Shown here: positions 8,463 through 17,433 of the stretch, piece after piece
How positions within the stretch are numbered: position 1 is the first letter of the stretch
Layout of the letters: the number at the start of each line of letters is the position of its first letter
Origin: Chryseobacterium sp. CH21
GTDB taxonomy: Bacteria > Bacteroidota > Bacteroidia > Flavobacteriales > Weeksellaceae
Direction of reading: 5' to 3'
DNA length: 64,000 nucleotides
Assembly (NCBI RefSeq): GCF_004119445.1
Contig: NZ_QICI01000067.1
Coordinates: 1 to 64,000 of the forward strand
The notes under the pieces: model-generated
Told to the model about the DNA's origin: nothing
Databases searched by the model: none
What the model saw: the letters and a program-made list of their open reading frames with translations, nothing else
Made by a program: the position numbers and the translations under genes

Positions 8463-9259
8463 TTACAGTTCAATGAAATTAACAGCCAATCTATTTTCAG
8501 TATTCAGATATTGTTTGGGAGTAATCCCAATATTGCTTTTAAACTCTCTGATAAGGTGCGACTGGTCAGAATATCCTGCGTCATAGGAAAGCATAGTCAT
8601 ATTTTTATGATCAGTTCCAGTATTCATAAGACTTAAAAAGTAATGAAGACGGATAATGTTTCCATATTTTTTAGGAGAAATTCCCATATGGTATTCAAAC
8701 TTTCGCTCTAAATGACGCTCCGAATAACCTGTAAAGTGCTGCAAGTCTTTGGAAGATACTACTCCTTTATTTTGAAGAAGATATAGTTGTGTGGCTGCCA
8801 TAACATGATGATCCACACTCATTTTTTCCGATAAAAAATGGGTGAAAAAATATTCAGATCATTAATTATGGTCAATGGATTCACTTTATTAAACAATTTC
8901 TCCTGAAATATTTCCATTCTATTTTTCAATACATCTTCTACAGAAATTATCTGATTCCGAATGTCTTTTGCGGAAGTTTTTAAAAGAATATTCATAAAAT
9001 AAGGTTGAAAAACAACCGCAATCAGGGAAAATTTACCTTTTGAGAAAAAATCTTTGTATCTGTTCAAGGTGCCATAGAAAAAGGAAAGCGGCATCCGATC
9101 TTGCGAAATATCTGCATACAGATTCATATCTCCTGATAGTATCAATCCGGAACTCCCATCAGTAAAGAGCCTTAAACTTCTCATATCTTCTCCGGAATTT
9201 TCCAAAAAGATATAATGCCTGATATAAGGAGCTAAATGCTTAGGAGGGGAAATCTGCAT
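8463..9259 (-). CDS. AraC family regulator, reading frame split at an A6 run
   Basis: The N-terminal half (8819-9259) has the AraC-associated sensor fold beginning MQISPPKHLAPYIRHYIFLE. The C-terminal half (8463-8822) has the two helix-turn-helix units, including KDLQHFTGYSERHLERKF and AGYSDQSHLIREFKSNIGITPKQY. The halves lie in different frames and meet at six A on the minus strand (8822-8827). One more A joins them as FYRKKMSVDHH and gives a normal 265-residue regulator. As written the halves overlap by ATGA, so two coupled proteins are formally possible, but the one-base-loss pattern of the window favours an error. It probably controls the nitrilase gene downstream. Confidence 0.8.
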
Positions 9260-9508
9260 CCATCAAATTTACGTAAAAGTTATGGGCAGAAAAAGGTAAG
9301 ATTTAAAATTAAACATTTAAATTTTATGTTCGATAAAATCTTTGCGTCCTAAAAAGCATTAGCCTTATTAAACCTTTAACGTCTTTTCTTTTTCCAACCA
9401 ATATTCTTCAGTTTTTAAAAAGAAATCAACTCTAGGTACCACAATTTTTTCCCTTTTGGTCAGGTATTTGAATATTTTACTACTTACCAATCACTAAAAT
9501 ATAGTAGT

Positions 9509-10015
9509 ATGTCAACACAAAATCTTACCCATCTTGAAGCAATCAAAAAGATCAAAGAACTGTCAGAAAAAGCCCGAATATGTATGTTCTGTACAGAATT
9601 GGAAACCACTCCTATCAATTCAAGACCAATGACATTGCAGGAAACGGACGATAGTGGAAATCTTTGGTTTATCAGCAGTGGAACCAGCAATAAGAATTTT
9701 GAAATAAAAGAAGACCGGAGAGTACAGCTGTTTTTCATGAACAACAGTGATTCTCAATATCTTTCAGTTTATGGAACAGTTTCTGTTTATAAAGATAAAG
9801 CAACTATAGAAGAAAAATGGTCTCCTTTGGCTAAAGCCTGGTTTGACGGAAAGGATGATCCCAATGTTACCATTATCCGTGTTGAGCCAAAAGAAACTTA
9901 TTACTGGGATACCAAAGCAGGAAAACTGGTCAGCCTCTTTAGTTTTGTAGCTTCTGCCATAACAGGGCATAAAACCAATAATTCTGATGGCGTAGAAGGA
10001 AATGCTATCATTTAG
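9509..10015 (+). CDS. Pyridoxamine 5'-phosphate oxidase-fold protein (general stress protein 26 type)
   Basis: A 168-residue split-barrel flavin-binding protein. Family marks include CMFCTELETTPINSRPMTLQ, LWFISSGTSNKNFEIKEDRRVQLFF and YWDTKAGKLVSLFSF near the C-terminus, all typical of the general stress protein 26 branch. This branch binds FMN or a related flavin; real pyridoxine oxidase activity is not expected. It stands alone between an AraC gene and a converging cluster, with a strong bidirectional terminator about 150 bases after its stop. Confidence 0.85.
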   Translation: MSTQNLTHLEAIKKIKELSEKARICMFCTELETTPINSRPMTLQETDDSGNLWFISSGTSNKNFEIKEDRRVQLFFMNNSDSQYLSVYGTVSVYKDKATIEEKWSPLAKAWFDGKDDPNVTIIRVEPKETYYWDTKAGKLVSLFSFVASAITGHKTNNSDGVEGNAII

Positions 10016-10170
10016 ATCGTTCAAAATAGGCAACAATTTCTCTCGCAGGTTTTGTAAATTAAGCATATCTATCCATAATGATGTATATAACTTGTGTGGT
10101 CTGTGAGAGATAAATTTGCAGCATTAAATTTTATCGGAGATAAAATCCGCCTTTACGTTTTAAATAATAA

Positions 10171-10198
10171 AAACGGCTCAAAAAAAATTGAGCCGTTT
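10171..10198. terminator. Strong bidirectional terminator
   Basis: Perfect arms AAACGGCTCAA / TTGAGCCGTTT with a short A loop, between the converging PPOX gene and the thioredoxin-like gene. Confidence 0.8.
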
Positions 10199-10217
10199 AT
10201 ACAAGACTAATGATCTT

Positions 10218-10450
10218 CTAACCTTTCACATCCTCCATAGACGCTCCAAAATTAATATGAAGAACATTCCCGTTAGGAGTTACTAAAGCAGGCACAGATT
10301 TTACACCTGCCTTTTCAGCTTCTTCAATTCTGCTTTTGTCGTTACCCAAATGGATAATTTCAACGCTTTCCGAACCTATAAGAGCAACATGTCATGTTCT
10401 GCGCTAATACATACAGGGCATCCTGCATGATAAAAAATGGACTTTTTCAT
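10218..10450 (-). pseudogene. Thioredoxin-like protein with CPVC motif, frameshifted
   Basis: The reading frame starts at 10450 with MKKSIFYHAGCPVCISAEHDM and hits a stop after LLL near 10385. The rest, GSESVEIIHLGNDKSRIEEA and KAGVKSVPALVTPNGNVLHINFGASMEDVKG, continues in another frame to a stop at 10218. One missing base between about 10379 and 10390 (minus strand TTGCTCTTATAGG) explains it. The intact protein would have about 77 residues with a CxxC redox site and the cis-proline loop VPAL, a glutaredoxin/thioredoxin-like fold. It starts 8 bases after the stop of the DapA-like gene and is in its operon. No complete open frame exists, so gene callers will miss it. Confidence 0.75.
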
Positions 10451-10458
10451 ATGATTGA

Positions 10459-11343
10459 CTAATTAATAAGGGTTTTAATAATATTTTTTAATTCTTCTGT
10501 TTCTTTTTCGTGTAAAGGTTTTAAAGGGCTTCTCAAATTCCCGCCGTCTTCACCAAGAATATTCAGTCCTGATTTCACAGCTCTTGGCAATCCTTTGTTC
10601 ACAATAAATTTTAAAAGGTCAAACTGTTGATAGAAAATCATTTTTGCTTTTTCAAGATCACCTTCCTCAACAGCATTGTAAAGACTGATATTCAGTTCAG
10701 GAATAAGGTTTGGAGCCGCTGTACACCATCCTCTTGCTCCTGCTGAAAATGCAGCCAGAGCCAAAGGATTTGAGCCATTATAAAAAGCCACTTCCTCTCC
10801 CAATTCTCTTCTCAGATAATGCATTCTCTGAATATCTCCTGTACTTTCTTTGATCATGGTTACATTAGGGATTTCAAGCAGTCTTTTCAACAGAGCGGGT
10901 GACATATCTACTCCACTTGTTGCCGGATTATTGTAAGCCATAATCGGGATGGAAATCTTATTGGCCACAGCATCATAATGTGTTACAATTTCATCATCAG
11001 TAAGCTTCCAGTAGCTCATGGGAATAATCATCACCGCATCTGCTCCTGCTTTTTCTGCAAACTGGGCATGATGGATCGTTTTATCTGTCGTAAGGTTAGA
11101 AACCCCTACCAATGTTGGAATCCTGCCTTTTACCTGCTGTAAAGTGGCTTCTGTAACTTCTTCTTTTTCTTCATCAGACAGGTAAGGCATTACTCCTGTA
11201 CTTCCCAATGGAGCAATACCATGGCTTCCGGAGGTAATCAGCCTTTCTACCAAATGCTTGAAAAGAGGAATATCCACTTTTTCATTTATATCAAAAGGGG
11301 TTATGGGATAGGCAATAATCCCTTTAAATGGTACATTTTTCAT
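10459..11343 (-). CDS. Dihydrodipicolinate synthase family aldolase
   Basis: A 294-residue class I aldolase of the DapA/N-acetylneuraminate lyase family. It shows PLGSTGVMPYLSDEEK (substrate loop), AYNNPATSG (conserved Tyr, about 137) and MIKESTGD with the Schiff-base lysine (about 165). It replaces the usual GTTGE by GSTGV and sits with a cupin and a thioredoxin-like gene rather than with lysine biosynthesis genes, so a catabolic aldolase is more likely than true DapA. A divergent MocR-type regulator at 12046 probably controls the cluster. Confidence 0.8.
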   Translation of the reverse strand: MKNVPFKGIIAYPITPFDINEKVDIPLFKHLVERLITSGSHGIAPLGSTGVMPYLSDEEKEEVTEATLQQVKGRIPTLVGVSNLTTDKTIHHAQFAEKAGADAVMIIPMSYWKLTDDEIVTHYDAVANKISIPIMAYNNPATSGVDMSPALLKRLLEIPNVTMIKESTGDIQRMHYLRRELGEEVAFYNGSNPLALAAFSAGARGWCTAAPNLIPELNISLYNAVEEGDLEKAKMIFYQQFDLLKFIVNKGLPRAVKSGLNILGEDGGNLRSPLKPLHEKETEELKNIIKTLIN

Positions 11344-11488
11344 GTGTTGTTTGTTTAAAAGATTATTTTTAAACCATTCAGAAAGAATAAGTTGTTAAGA
11401 GTATTAAGTATAGTTTCGCTTTTAAAAAATCATATCCGATATCAATCCAATTAAAAACTACTCGCTTTAATGGTTTAAACTCTTGATA

Positions 11489-11944
11489 CTAAAGGTCTCT
11501 TCCTTCTTCTTCTCTCAAAGCAACTCCTAAGTTCTGCAATTGAGGGGCATTTTCGCAGGCGATATATTTGGCAGGCTCCGTATCGCTCAGGTTTTGATGT
11601 TTGTGCCAGGCCCAGGAAGGAATATATACAGCATCTCCTGCTTCCCAATGCACTCTTTCATCTTCTACTTCTGTCCAGCCTTTTCCTTCAATAACAAATA
11701 ATACTGTCTCATACGTATGGCGGTGTCTGTTGGTTTGCTGTCCCGGGGTAAGCCCTCCAATTGTCATACTGACATTCTTACTCGGAAGATCTACAAAGAA
11801 AACCGGATGCTTTCTTTCTGTTGAAAATTGGTTGTGCTCTCCTGCATTCTCTACATTTTTATGAATCAAATGACTTGGTTTTACATACTTCGGTCTTGCA
11901 AAAGTTTCGTGGAAGTCTTTAGAACTGAATTGTTTCTTATCCAT
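11489..11944 (-). CDS. Cupin domain-containing protein
   Basis: A 151-residue single-domain cupin. Metal ligands are visible as RHRHTYETV (H-x-H-x-x-x-E) and WAWHKHQN (second His), separated by the usual GKGWTEVEDERVHWEAGDAVYIPS strand. It probably binds Fe or Mn and acts as a dioxygenase or isomerase on a small molecule. The start is placed at 11944 (MDKKQFSS) because the longer frame to 11986 would cover the -7 element at 11984-11991. It is the first gene of the cupin/DapA-like/thioredoxin-like cluster and divergent from the MocR regulator. Confidence 0.75.
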   Translation of the reverse strand: MDKKQFSSKDFHETFARPKYVKPSHLIHKNVENAGEHNQFSTERKHPVFFVDLPSKNVSMTIGGLTPGQQTNRHRHTYETVLFVIEGKGWTEVEDERVHWEAGDAVYIPSWAWHKHQNLSDTEPAKYIACENAPQLQNLGVALREEEGRDL

Positions 11945-11983
11945 GATTTTAAAATTATTATGGTTTTGTGCTTTATTGTATGA

Positions 11984-12044
11984 CAAAATTATTTTATATT
12001 TGGACTGTTTAAATGATTCAGTTTTTACATAAATAGATAGTCCA
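11984..12044. promoter_or_regulatory. Divergent promoters and operator candidate between cupin and MocR genes
   Basis: Two back-to-back -7 elements lie here: CAAAATTA at 11984-11991 (minus-strand TAATTTTG, for the cupin) and TATATTTG at 11995-12002 (plus strand, for the regulator). TGGACT at 12001-12006 and AGTCCA at 12039-12044 form an inverted pair around the regulator leader, a plausible MocR binding site. Confidence 0.5.
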
Positions 12045-12045
12045 G

Positions 12046-13474
12046 ATGTTGCGCCCTTGGAAATTGGAATTAGAAATTGATAAAAAGCTTGATAAAGCAG
12101 TTTATCTACAGATTGCAGATACCATTATTACAGATATCCGTTCAGGAAGATTAAAATCCGGAGATGCACTTCCCGGAAGCCGAAACCTTGCCCAAACTTT
12201 GAAAATCAACAGGAATACCGTTGTAGAAGCCTATCAGGTGCTCATCAATGAAGAATGGGTGATTTCCAGAGAAAGGAAAGGAATTTTTGTATCGGAAAGA
12301 CTCCCTTTTTTGCATGAAAAAATACGGATATACTCCATGATTCTTATAACCAACAGGTAATGCCTAACGGACTTTTAATCAATTTCGATGATGGGCATCC
12401 TGACAGTAAAATTGCCCCTGTAAATGAGCTGGCTAGAGCTTACAGGCAAATCTTCAGTATCAAAGCAAAATGGCAGATGATGGGCTATGGAGATGAACAC
12501 GGCGATATAGAATTCAGAAAAATGATTTCTCAAATGCTCAACCATCAGCGTGGAATGCATATTCATGAAAATGAAATTTCTATTACCCGAGGCAGCCAGA
12601 TGGGGATGTTTCTGACCGCTCAGAGTCTTTTAAGCTCCGGAGACCATATTATTGTAGAAGATCCCGGATATCAGCCTGCCTGGCAAGCCTTTCAATACGC
12701 TGGAGCACAACTTTTGCCCGCGCCCTTAGATCAGGAAGGAATCAGTATTGAAGCTGTTGAAAAACTTTTAAAACAACATCAGAATATAAAAGCGATCTAC
12801 ATTACTCCTCACAGGCAATACCCTACTACCGTTACTTTGAGCTTATCAAGAAGATTAAAACTGATTGAACTGTCAAACCTGTACAATATGACCATTATTG
12901 AAGATGATTATGATAATGAGTTTCATTTCGGGTATCGCCCTATTCTCCCTATTTCAAGCTTTCCCGAACTGCACAATTATGTGTATATCGGAACATTGAG
13001 TAAGGTGGTAGCGCCCGCTTTGAGAATCGGTTATCTGGCAACCAAAAATCAGGAACTCCTGAAAAAATTGGTAATCTGAGAAAGATTATTGATGTACATG
13101 GAGATGTGATTATGGAGCAGGCAGTTCTTCAATTGATTAAAGAAGGAGCTGTAAAAAAGCATATCAGAAAAGCAACTGTTCATTACAAGAACAAAAGAGA
13201 TTTCGTTTTTGAACTGTTGAAAAAGCATATGAAAGATCTTGCAGATTTTACACTGCCTGAAGGAGGTCTTGCTTTTTGGATTGTTCCTAAAGTACAATTG
13301 GATTGGGACGTGGTAACAGCTTTATTATTAGAAAAAAACATTAAGATTATTCATCCTAAACAATACAGTCAAAATAAGGTGAATGGGTTCAGATTAAGCT
13401 ATGGAGCCCTATCTGAGGAACAGCTGGAACAAAGTATCCCATTGATTGCTGAGATTTTTTCTAAATTTTTCTAA
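12046..13474 (+). CDS. MocR/PdxR-type GntR regulator with aminotransferase domain, two frame breaks
   Basis: The N-terminal winged helix (YLQIADTIITDIRSG, LPGSRNLAQTLKINRNTVVEAYQVL) ends in a false stop at 12360. The PLP-dependent aminotransferase part follows in two further frames (12360-13079 and about 13079-13474), with VEDPGYQPAW, EDDYDNEF and the lysine motif GTLSKVVAPALRIGYL. The breaks sit at A6 runs, 12317-12322 and 13062-13067. One extra A at each restores LHEKNTDILHD and ELLKKIGNLRKIID and gives a normal protein of about 476 residues. Divergent from the cupin/DapA-like cluster, it is probably its PLP- or ligand-sensing activator. The double loss in the same gene at the same kind of site argues for sequencing error. 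Confidence 0.82.
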
Positions 13475-13574
13475 TCCTTTTTCGAATCATAAATATCTCA
13501 GATTTACATAGATATTGAGTTCAAACCTTAAGTATATCTGAGACATTTATATTTTAATTAAAAAAAATTGAAAT

Positions 13575-14711
13575 TTATTCTACTTCAAAAACCGCCTGAA
13601 TTTCTACTGAAGATCCTACAGGAATAGAAGAAGCTCCCAAAGTAGCTCTGGCATGTTTCCCTTTTTCTCCGAAGATTTCAACAGCCAGATCAGAAGCCAC
13701 ATTCATCAGATCTGCATGTTTGGTATAATCATCTTTGGTATTGAAGATTCCCGTAAGCTGAACACATTGTTTTACTCTGCTTAAATCTCCTCCTACAGCC
13801 TCATTCAACACAGAAATAACATTCAGCATGGTTACTTTTGTGGCATCTTTTACCTGTTGTTCATTCACATCAACATCCAGTTTTCCCGGATTGAAAATTT
13901 TACCATCTTTCAAAGCCACCTGATTGATGAATACAAGGTTTCCTGAGCGTACAAACGGCTGATAGTTCCCTGCCGGCTTCGGTACCTGTGGAAGCGTAAT
14001 ATTTTTCTGCTTTAATATTTCATTAAAATTCTGGTGGTTTTCAGCAATAACTGCCATTTTTTTCGGTCGAGTGTCTTTTAATGCCAAAGCTATTTTTGCA
14101 AAATTTCTTCCCTGCAGCTCAGCAATATTTCGTTCTCCTTTGGTAGGTCTTTCCACATCTTTTAAAGAAGCCATGCTGGTAACACCCAACACCGTATTTC
14201 CCTGTGGAATAGCTTTGTTCAGTTCTTCTGTTCCACGAATTCCATTAGAAACCAATACCATTCCGTGAACAGCAAGACTGTTCCAAAATGCCTGAAGAGC
14301 AAGTTCCTTTCCTGCTCCACTTCCGGCAGACATAAAAACAGTAGCCGGAATACCTTCCAATGCATGATTGGTCCATAACTGAACGGTTTTCGATAAAAAT
14401 TCACTCATCCCTGTACTGATATTTCCGAAATAAACCGGTGAACCAAAAGCAATTCCATCATATGAGGTGAGTTCATCTACTTTTGCTACAGGAAGGTTTT
14501 TCAGGGTCAGATTTTGTGAGGCTTTGACTAATTTGATATAAGGAACCGCATTATTCTCGCTTTCAATTCCTTTAGCAATTTCTTTAGCCAGTTCGTAAGT
14601 TCCTCCATTGTCTGAATGGATAAGAACCAATATTTTCGCTTTATTTTGTGCCATAACATTGGTGATATTAGATAATAAAATTAAAACAAAAAAAAGACAT
14701 AGTTTTTTCAT
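13575..14711 (-). CDS. Secreted flavodoxin/NAD(P)H oxidoreductase-RidA fusion protein
   Basis: A 378-residue protein with three parts. Residues 1-22 are a signal peptide (MKKLCLFFVLILLSNITNVMAQ is its hydrophobic segment and cut site). About 25-215 is a flavodoxin/WrbA-like fold: ILVLIHSDNGGTYELAKEIA, AFGSPVYFGNISTGMSEFL, SAGSGAGKELALQ. About 240-378 is a RidA (YjgF/UK114) domain with GNLVFINQVALKDGKI and the ending ARATLGASSIPVGSSVEIQA, which keeps the conserved Arg and Glu. RidA enzymes deaminate reactive imines and are usually cytoplasmic, so fusion to a flavin domain behind a signal peptide is unusual. Divergent from an AraC regulator, with back-to-back -7 elements between them. Confidence 0.8.
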   Translation of the reverse strand: MKKLCLFFVLILLSNITNVMAQNKAKILVLIHSDNGGTYELAKEIAKGIESENNAVPYIKLVKASQNLTLKNLPVAKVDELTSYDGIAFGSPVYFGNISTGMSEFLSKTVQLWTNHALEGIPATVFMSAGSGAGKELALQAFWNSLAVHGMVLVSNGIRGTEELNKAIPQGNTVLGVTSMASLKDVERPTKGERNIAELQGRNFAKIALALKDTRPKKMAVIAENHQNFNEILKQKNITLPQVPKPAGNYQPFVRSGNLVFINQVALKDGKIFNPGKLDVDVNEQQVKDATKVTMLNVISVLNEAVGGDLSRVKQCVQLTGIFNTKDDYTKHADLMNVASDLAVEIFGEKGKHARATLGASSIPVGSSVEIQAVFEVE

Positions 14712-14769
14712 TCTGAATAAGATATAGATTATAATTTATTGTAATAATGTTGTTATTAGATTGATTATA

Positions 14770-14801
14770 CAAAATTACTAATGGCGTTTTTATTAAATTT
14801 G
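14770..14801. promoter_or_regulatory. Back-to-back -7 elements between the flavodoxin-RidA and araC genes
   Basis: CAAAATTA at 14770-14777 (minus-strand TAATTTTG) lies 59 bases before the fusion gene start; TAAATTTG at 14794-14801 lies 26 bases before the araC ATG. The overlap suggests one AraC site controls both. Confidence 0.55.
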
Positions 14802-14827
14802 CCAAAATATACATACAAAACGACAGC

Positions 14828-15616
14828 ATGAAATGTGGACTGATTGAAAAAACAGAAAGCCAGTTTGTAGATTCCATCGAAAAGGAAGCTTATGTATGGT
14901 GCGAAAAAAACTGGAAACATGATGATTATGAGCACAGACACAACCGTGCGCAGCTTACTTTTGTGGAAGAAGGTTATCAGTATTTTCACATCGACAGGAA
15001 GATTTATCTTGTTCCACAGCATCATGTCATCTGGATTCCCTCAGGAAAAGCCCATAAAATAACTTCAGAAGCGCAAACAGTAAATCTGATGGTATTTCTT
15101 TTCAAATCTGTTTTTCAAGAAGAATTTTATCAGAATGTTCAGATATTTGCTGTTCCGCCCGTATTAAAGGAAATGCTTTTGTATGCTTCAAAATGGAATC
15201 AGTCGCTGGACGAAAATGAAGAACAGGACATTTTCTTTAAAGCTATTTTAAAGAGTCTACCCAATTTCTGCAAGGAAAGCAGCGGTCTTGAAATTCCTGT
15301 ACCTGCTGATACCAGGCTCATTCCTGTGTGCAATGAGATCAATTCCAGTTTTAAATATAATCTGGATATTGATTCTTTAGCTGAAAAAGCACAAATGTCT
15401 GTGAGAAGCCTTCAGAGAATCTTTAAAAATGAAACAGGAATTACCTTACAGAAATACCTTCAACTGACAAGAATTTTGAAAAGCATTGAACTGATAGACA
15501 CCAAACAGTATACTTTGAGTGAGGTGGCTTATAAAGTGGGATATCAAAGTCTTTCAGCATTCACTTCATCCTATTATGCAATCATGCAGACCAAGCCAAA
15601 AGTGAATAAAAATTAA
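14828..15616 (+). CDS. AraC family transcriptional regulator with N-terminal cupin
   Basis: A 262-residue regulator. The N-terminal cupin shows HRHNRAQLTFVEEGYQYF and VPQHHVIWIPSGKAH. The C-terminal AraC domain has LDIDSLAEKAQMSVRSLQRIFKNETG (first helix-turn-helix) and LSEVAYKVGYQSLSAFTSSYYAIMQTKP (second). It is divergent from the flavodoxin-RidA fusion and probably its regulator, responding to a small molecule bound in the cupin. The short space and opposed -7 elements support shared control. Confidence 0.85.
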   Translation: MKCGLIEKTESQFVDSIEKEAYVWCEKNWKHDDYEHRHNRAQLTFVEEGYQYFHIDRKIYLVPQHHVIWIPSGKAHKITSEAQTVNLMVFLFKSVFQEEFYQNVQIFAVPPVLKEMLLYASKWNQSLDENEEQDIFFKAILKSLPNFCKESSGLEIPVPADTRLIPVCNEINSSFKYNLDIDSLAEKAQMSVRSLQRIFKNETGITLQKYLQLTRILKSIELIDTKQYTLSEVAYKVGYQSLSAFTSSYYAIMQTKPKVNKN

Positions 15617-15625
15617 GTTTTTAGT

Positions 15626-16126
15626 TTATTTTAGAATTAGAACTCTGTTAAGTTCACTTTTAAAACAACCCAGAATAAATTCTGTAAAATATAACTGGGC
15701 ATTTAAAGCCTGGGTTTTAGGATGCAGTTCAAGCTTTTTGGTAAGAATAATTTCTCCCTTATAAGCAAATGAAAAATAAGCGAAAACCTTATATCCTGAA
15801 TTGATAACCGGAGTGCAATAACCTGTAGTAGAAATGGACCAATCGGACTCAAAAAGCTTAGCTACATTGAGCGCCATTGCCTGAGAAATAGCTTCAGAAG
15901 CACCGTCATGTTCATCCGGTCCTGGTCTGCTTACCTTAAGAAGTCTTACTTTTTCCGGAAGTGTATATGTTGTCATTCCGCCTTTGTAAAATAAAGGAGC
16001 ATCCGGCATTTGTGAGAAGGCCAGCTGCAGACAGCCAGAAGTAACGCTTTCGGCAATTGAAACTGACTCATCAGCGGCTACCAGAAACTGACTTATATAA
16101 TTGAGAAGATTCTGTTGAAATTTCAT
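15626..16126 (-). CDS. CinA C-terminal domain protein, nicotinamide-nucleotide amidohydrolase type
   Basis: A 166-residue stand-alone CinA C-terminal (PncC-like) domain. Family marks are SIAESVTSGCLQLAF, FYKGGMTTYTLPEKVRLLKV, ASEAISQAMALNVAKLF and DWSISTTGYCTP. PncC enzymes deamidate NMN to NaMN in NAD salvage; the serine in AESVTSG is the expected nucleophile region. The family length is usually about 160, so it is complete. It converges with the AraC gene, only nine bases between stops, and a terminator separates it from the unknown genes upstream. A nicotinamidase gene lies further on at 25134 but is not linked. Confidence 0.78.
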   Translation of the reverse strand: MKFQQNLLNYISQFLVAADESVSIAESVTSGCLQLAFSQMPDAPLFYKGGMTTYTLPEKVRLLKVSRPGPDEHDGASEAISQAMALNVAKLFESDWSISTTGYCTPVINSGYKVFAYFSFAYKGEIILTKKLELHPKTQALNAQLYFTEFILGCFKSELNRVLILK

Positions 16127-16161
16127 ATGAGTATATTTTGTGATGTTGGATCAAATAAACC

Positions 16162-16197
16162 AAAAAAAGCTGCTGAACAGACCAATACAGCAGCTTT
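16162..16197 (-). terminator. Terminator after the three-gene unknown cluster
   Basis: AAAGCTGCTG / CAGCAGCTTT hairpin; on the minus strand it is followed by seven T. It closes the operon that ends at 16269. Confidence 0.75.
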
Positions 16198-16268
16198 CAT
16201 GATTAATATTGTAAAATGGTGTGAAAGATATTTATTATCCTTTTCAGGATATTTTCAATAGGATTTAT

Positions 16269-16655
16269 CTAAAACATATCTGTTTTATTGTTCTCAAGAA
16301 TATCAAGAAACCTATTGATGCATTCTTCCTCTTTCAAAACTTTATAATACGCAGTTTTGGCATATAAAGTAAAAGAAGGGGATTCAAACCTTACTTCCGC
16401 TTCCCTGTCTGTACTACCCGATGTATTACTGGAATGAAATTCACGGATATGAAGAATATACTCATCAATGTAGGTGTCAATAGTCCCTTTAAGGATCTCA
16501 CACGTTGCATTGTTTTTAATCTTCTCCAAAGACTTGATCAGAAAAGCAGTCACTCCATAGCTGTTGATGATAGGCGGAAACAGAGATTCGTTCTCAATCA
16601 CATTATTTTTGTCATTCAGCCCGGAATGCCGTAAAGTATCGTTTTCAAATATCAT
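16269..16655 (-). CDS. Hypothetical protein, 128 residues
   Basis: No family recognised. A soluble, mostly helical-looking protein without signal peptide or membrane segment. It contains NSYGVTAFLIKSLEKIKNNA and a C-terminal half rich in acidic and aromatic residues (AKTAYYKVLKEEECINRFLDIL). It is the last of three small genes of unknown function downstream of two Crp/Fnr genes, with a clear terminator behind it. Coding is supported by the long frame with even spacing to its neighbours and AT content like theirs. Confidence 0.6.
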   Translation of the reverse strand: MIFENDTLRHSGLNDKNNVIENESLFPPIINSYGVTAFLIKSLEKIKNNATCEILKGTIDTYIDEYILHIREFHSSNTSGSTDREAEVRFESPSFTLYAKTAYYKVLKEEECINRFLDILENNKTDMF

Positions 16656-16670
16656 ATTAAAAAAATGGTA

Positions 16671-16988
16671 TTAGTTAGGGTGAGCTTTCAAATACTGCTC
16701 GAAATAATGGAGATCATTTTTATCTTTAATAGACAGATAAAACATGATCTGTTCCGGTTCTTTCAGTCCAATACTGCTGAAGCAGTCAAAATGGGCAATT
16801 AATGCCTGTACATTTTCTATGTCAATATCTTTGAGGATAATGAACAGAAGAAAGATATTTTCTCTGATTTCTTTGGCATAAACAGCAGCTCCGTCTTCAA
16901 AGCAATCTCCATTATGAACTACTTTTATAAATTCTTTGTGCTTCAGGGTATTGATTATTTTCTGACCGTTCATACATTTTGATTTCAT
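16671..16988 (-). CDS. Hypothetical protein, 105 residues
   Basis: No family recognised. The frame starts MKSKCMNGQKIINTLKHKEF; the second Met (16973) is an equally good start. The middle is a hydrophobic beta-rich stretch (IFLLFIILKDIDIENVQALIAHF) but too short and charged around it for a sure membrane protein. It lies 15 bases upstream of the 128-residue unknown gene, on the same strand, and probably shares its transcript. Confidence 0.55.
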   Translation of the reverse strand: MKSKCMNGQKIINTLKHKEFIKVVHNGDCFEDGAAVYAKEIRENIFLLFIILKDIDIENVQALIAHFDCFSSIGLKEPEQIMFYLSIKDKNDLHYFEQYLKAHPN

Positions 16989-17037
16989 GGTTTAAATAAG
17001 CCTGTAATCAGCAAGCTATAAAGTATTCTTTACCCTT

Positions 17038-17256
17038 TTAATCTCCCTGCTTTTCATTAAAACTATCAGATCTTTCGGTACCATCTGTCAGTTCCTGATC
17101 TTCATTTTTGGTAGTATAAATATTCTTGATTGCACTTACAAAAAATGGGTGAAGCAGAGCTTTTTCTATGTCATTTTCCAGTATAAATTCATCACTCTTA
17201 TCTGTTTTTGTTACAGAAGAATTGGTTTTATTGAATTCTGTAATTTTATCGGCCAT
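17038..17256 (-). CDS. Small hypothetical protein, 72 residues
   Basis: A hydrophilic, acidic protein without a recognised family, apart from a short apolar patch LLHPFFVSAIKNIY in the middle and a disordered-looking C-terminus rich in Glu, Asp and Ser. It is the first of three small unknown genes in a row and lies about 180 bases downstream of the nearest Crp/Fnr gene. That the apolar patch mediates binding to a partner is only a guess. Confidence 0.5.
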   Translation of the reverse strand: MADKITEFNKTNSSVTKTDKSDEFILENDIEKALLHPFFVSAIKNIYTTKNEDQELTDGTERSDSFNEKQGD

Positions 17257-17433
17257 AATGTAAAAATATATAGTTTAGTTATTACAGCCCGTAACTGGCA
17301 TTAAACAACAATTCCAAAATGAAATTTGTTATATTCCTTAGGTTAAGATCTTAAGAATAATCCTGAAAATTGTTATTTCAAATGTACATAAGAATAATTC
17401 ACTTTTTTATGATCTGAGTCATGAAAAACAAAA

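Noticed and set aside
8819..8822. Split AraC as two real, translationally coupled proteins (ATGA overlap)
   Set aside because: Possible in principle, but the junction is an A6 run like the other breaks and the joined protein has normal family length.
11945..11986. Upstream ATG of the cupin gene at 11986
   Set aside because: It falls within the minus-strand -7 element at 11984-11991.
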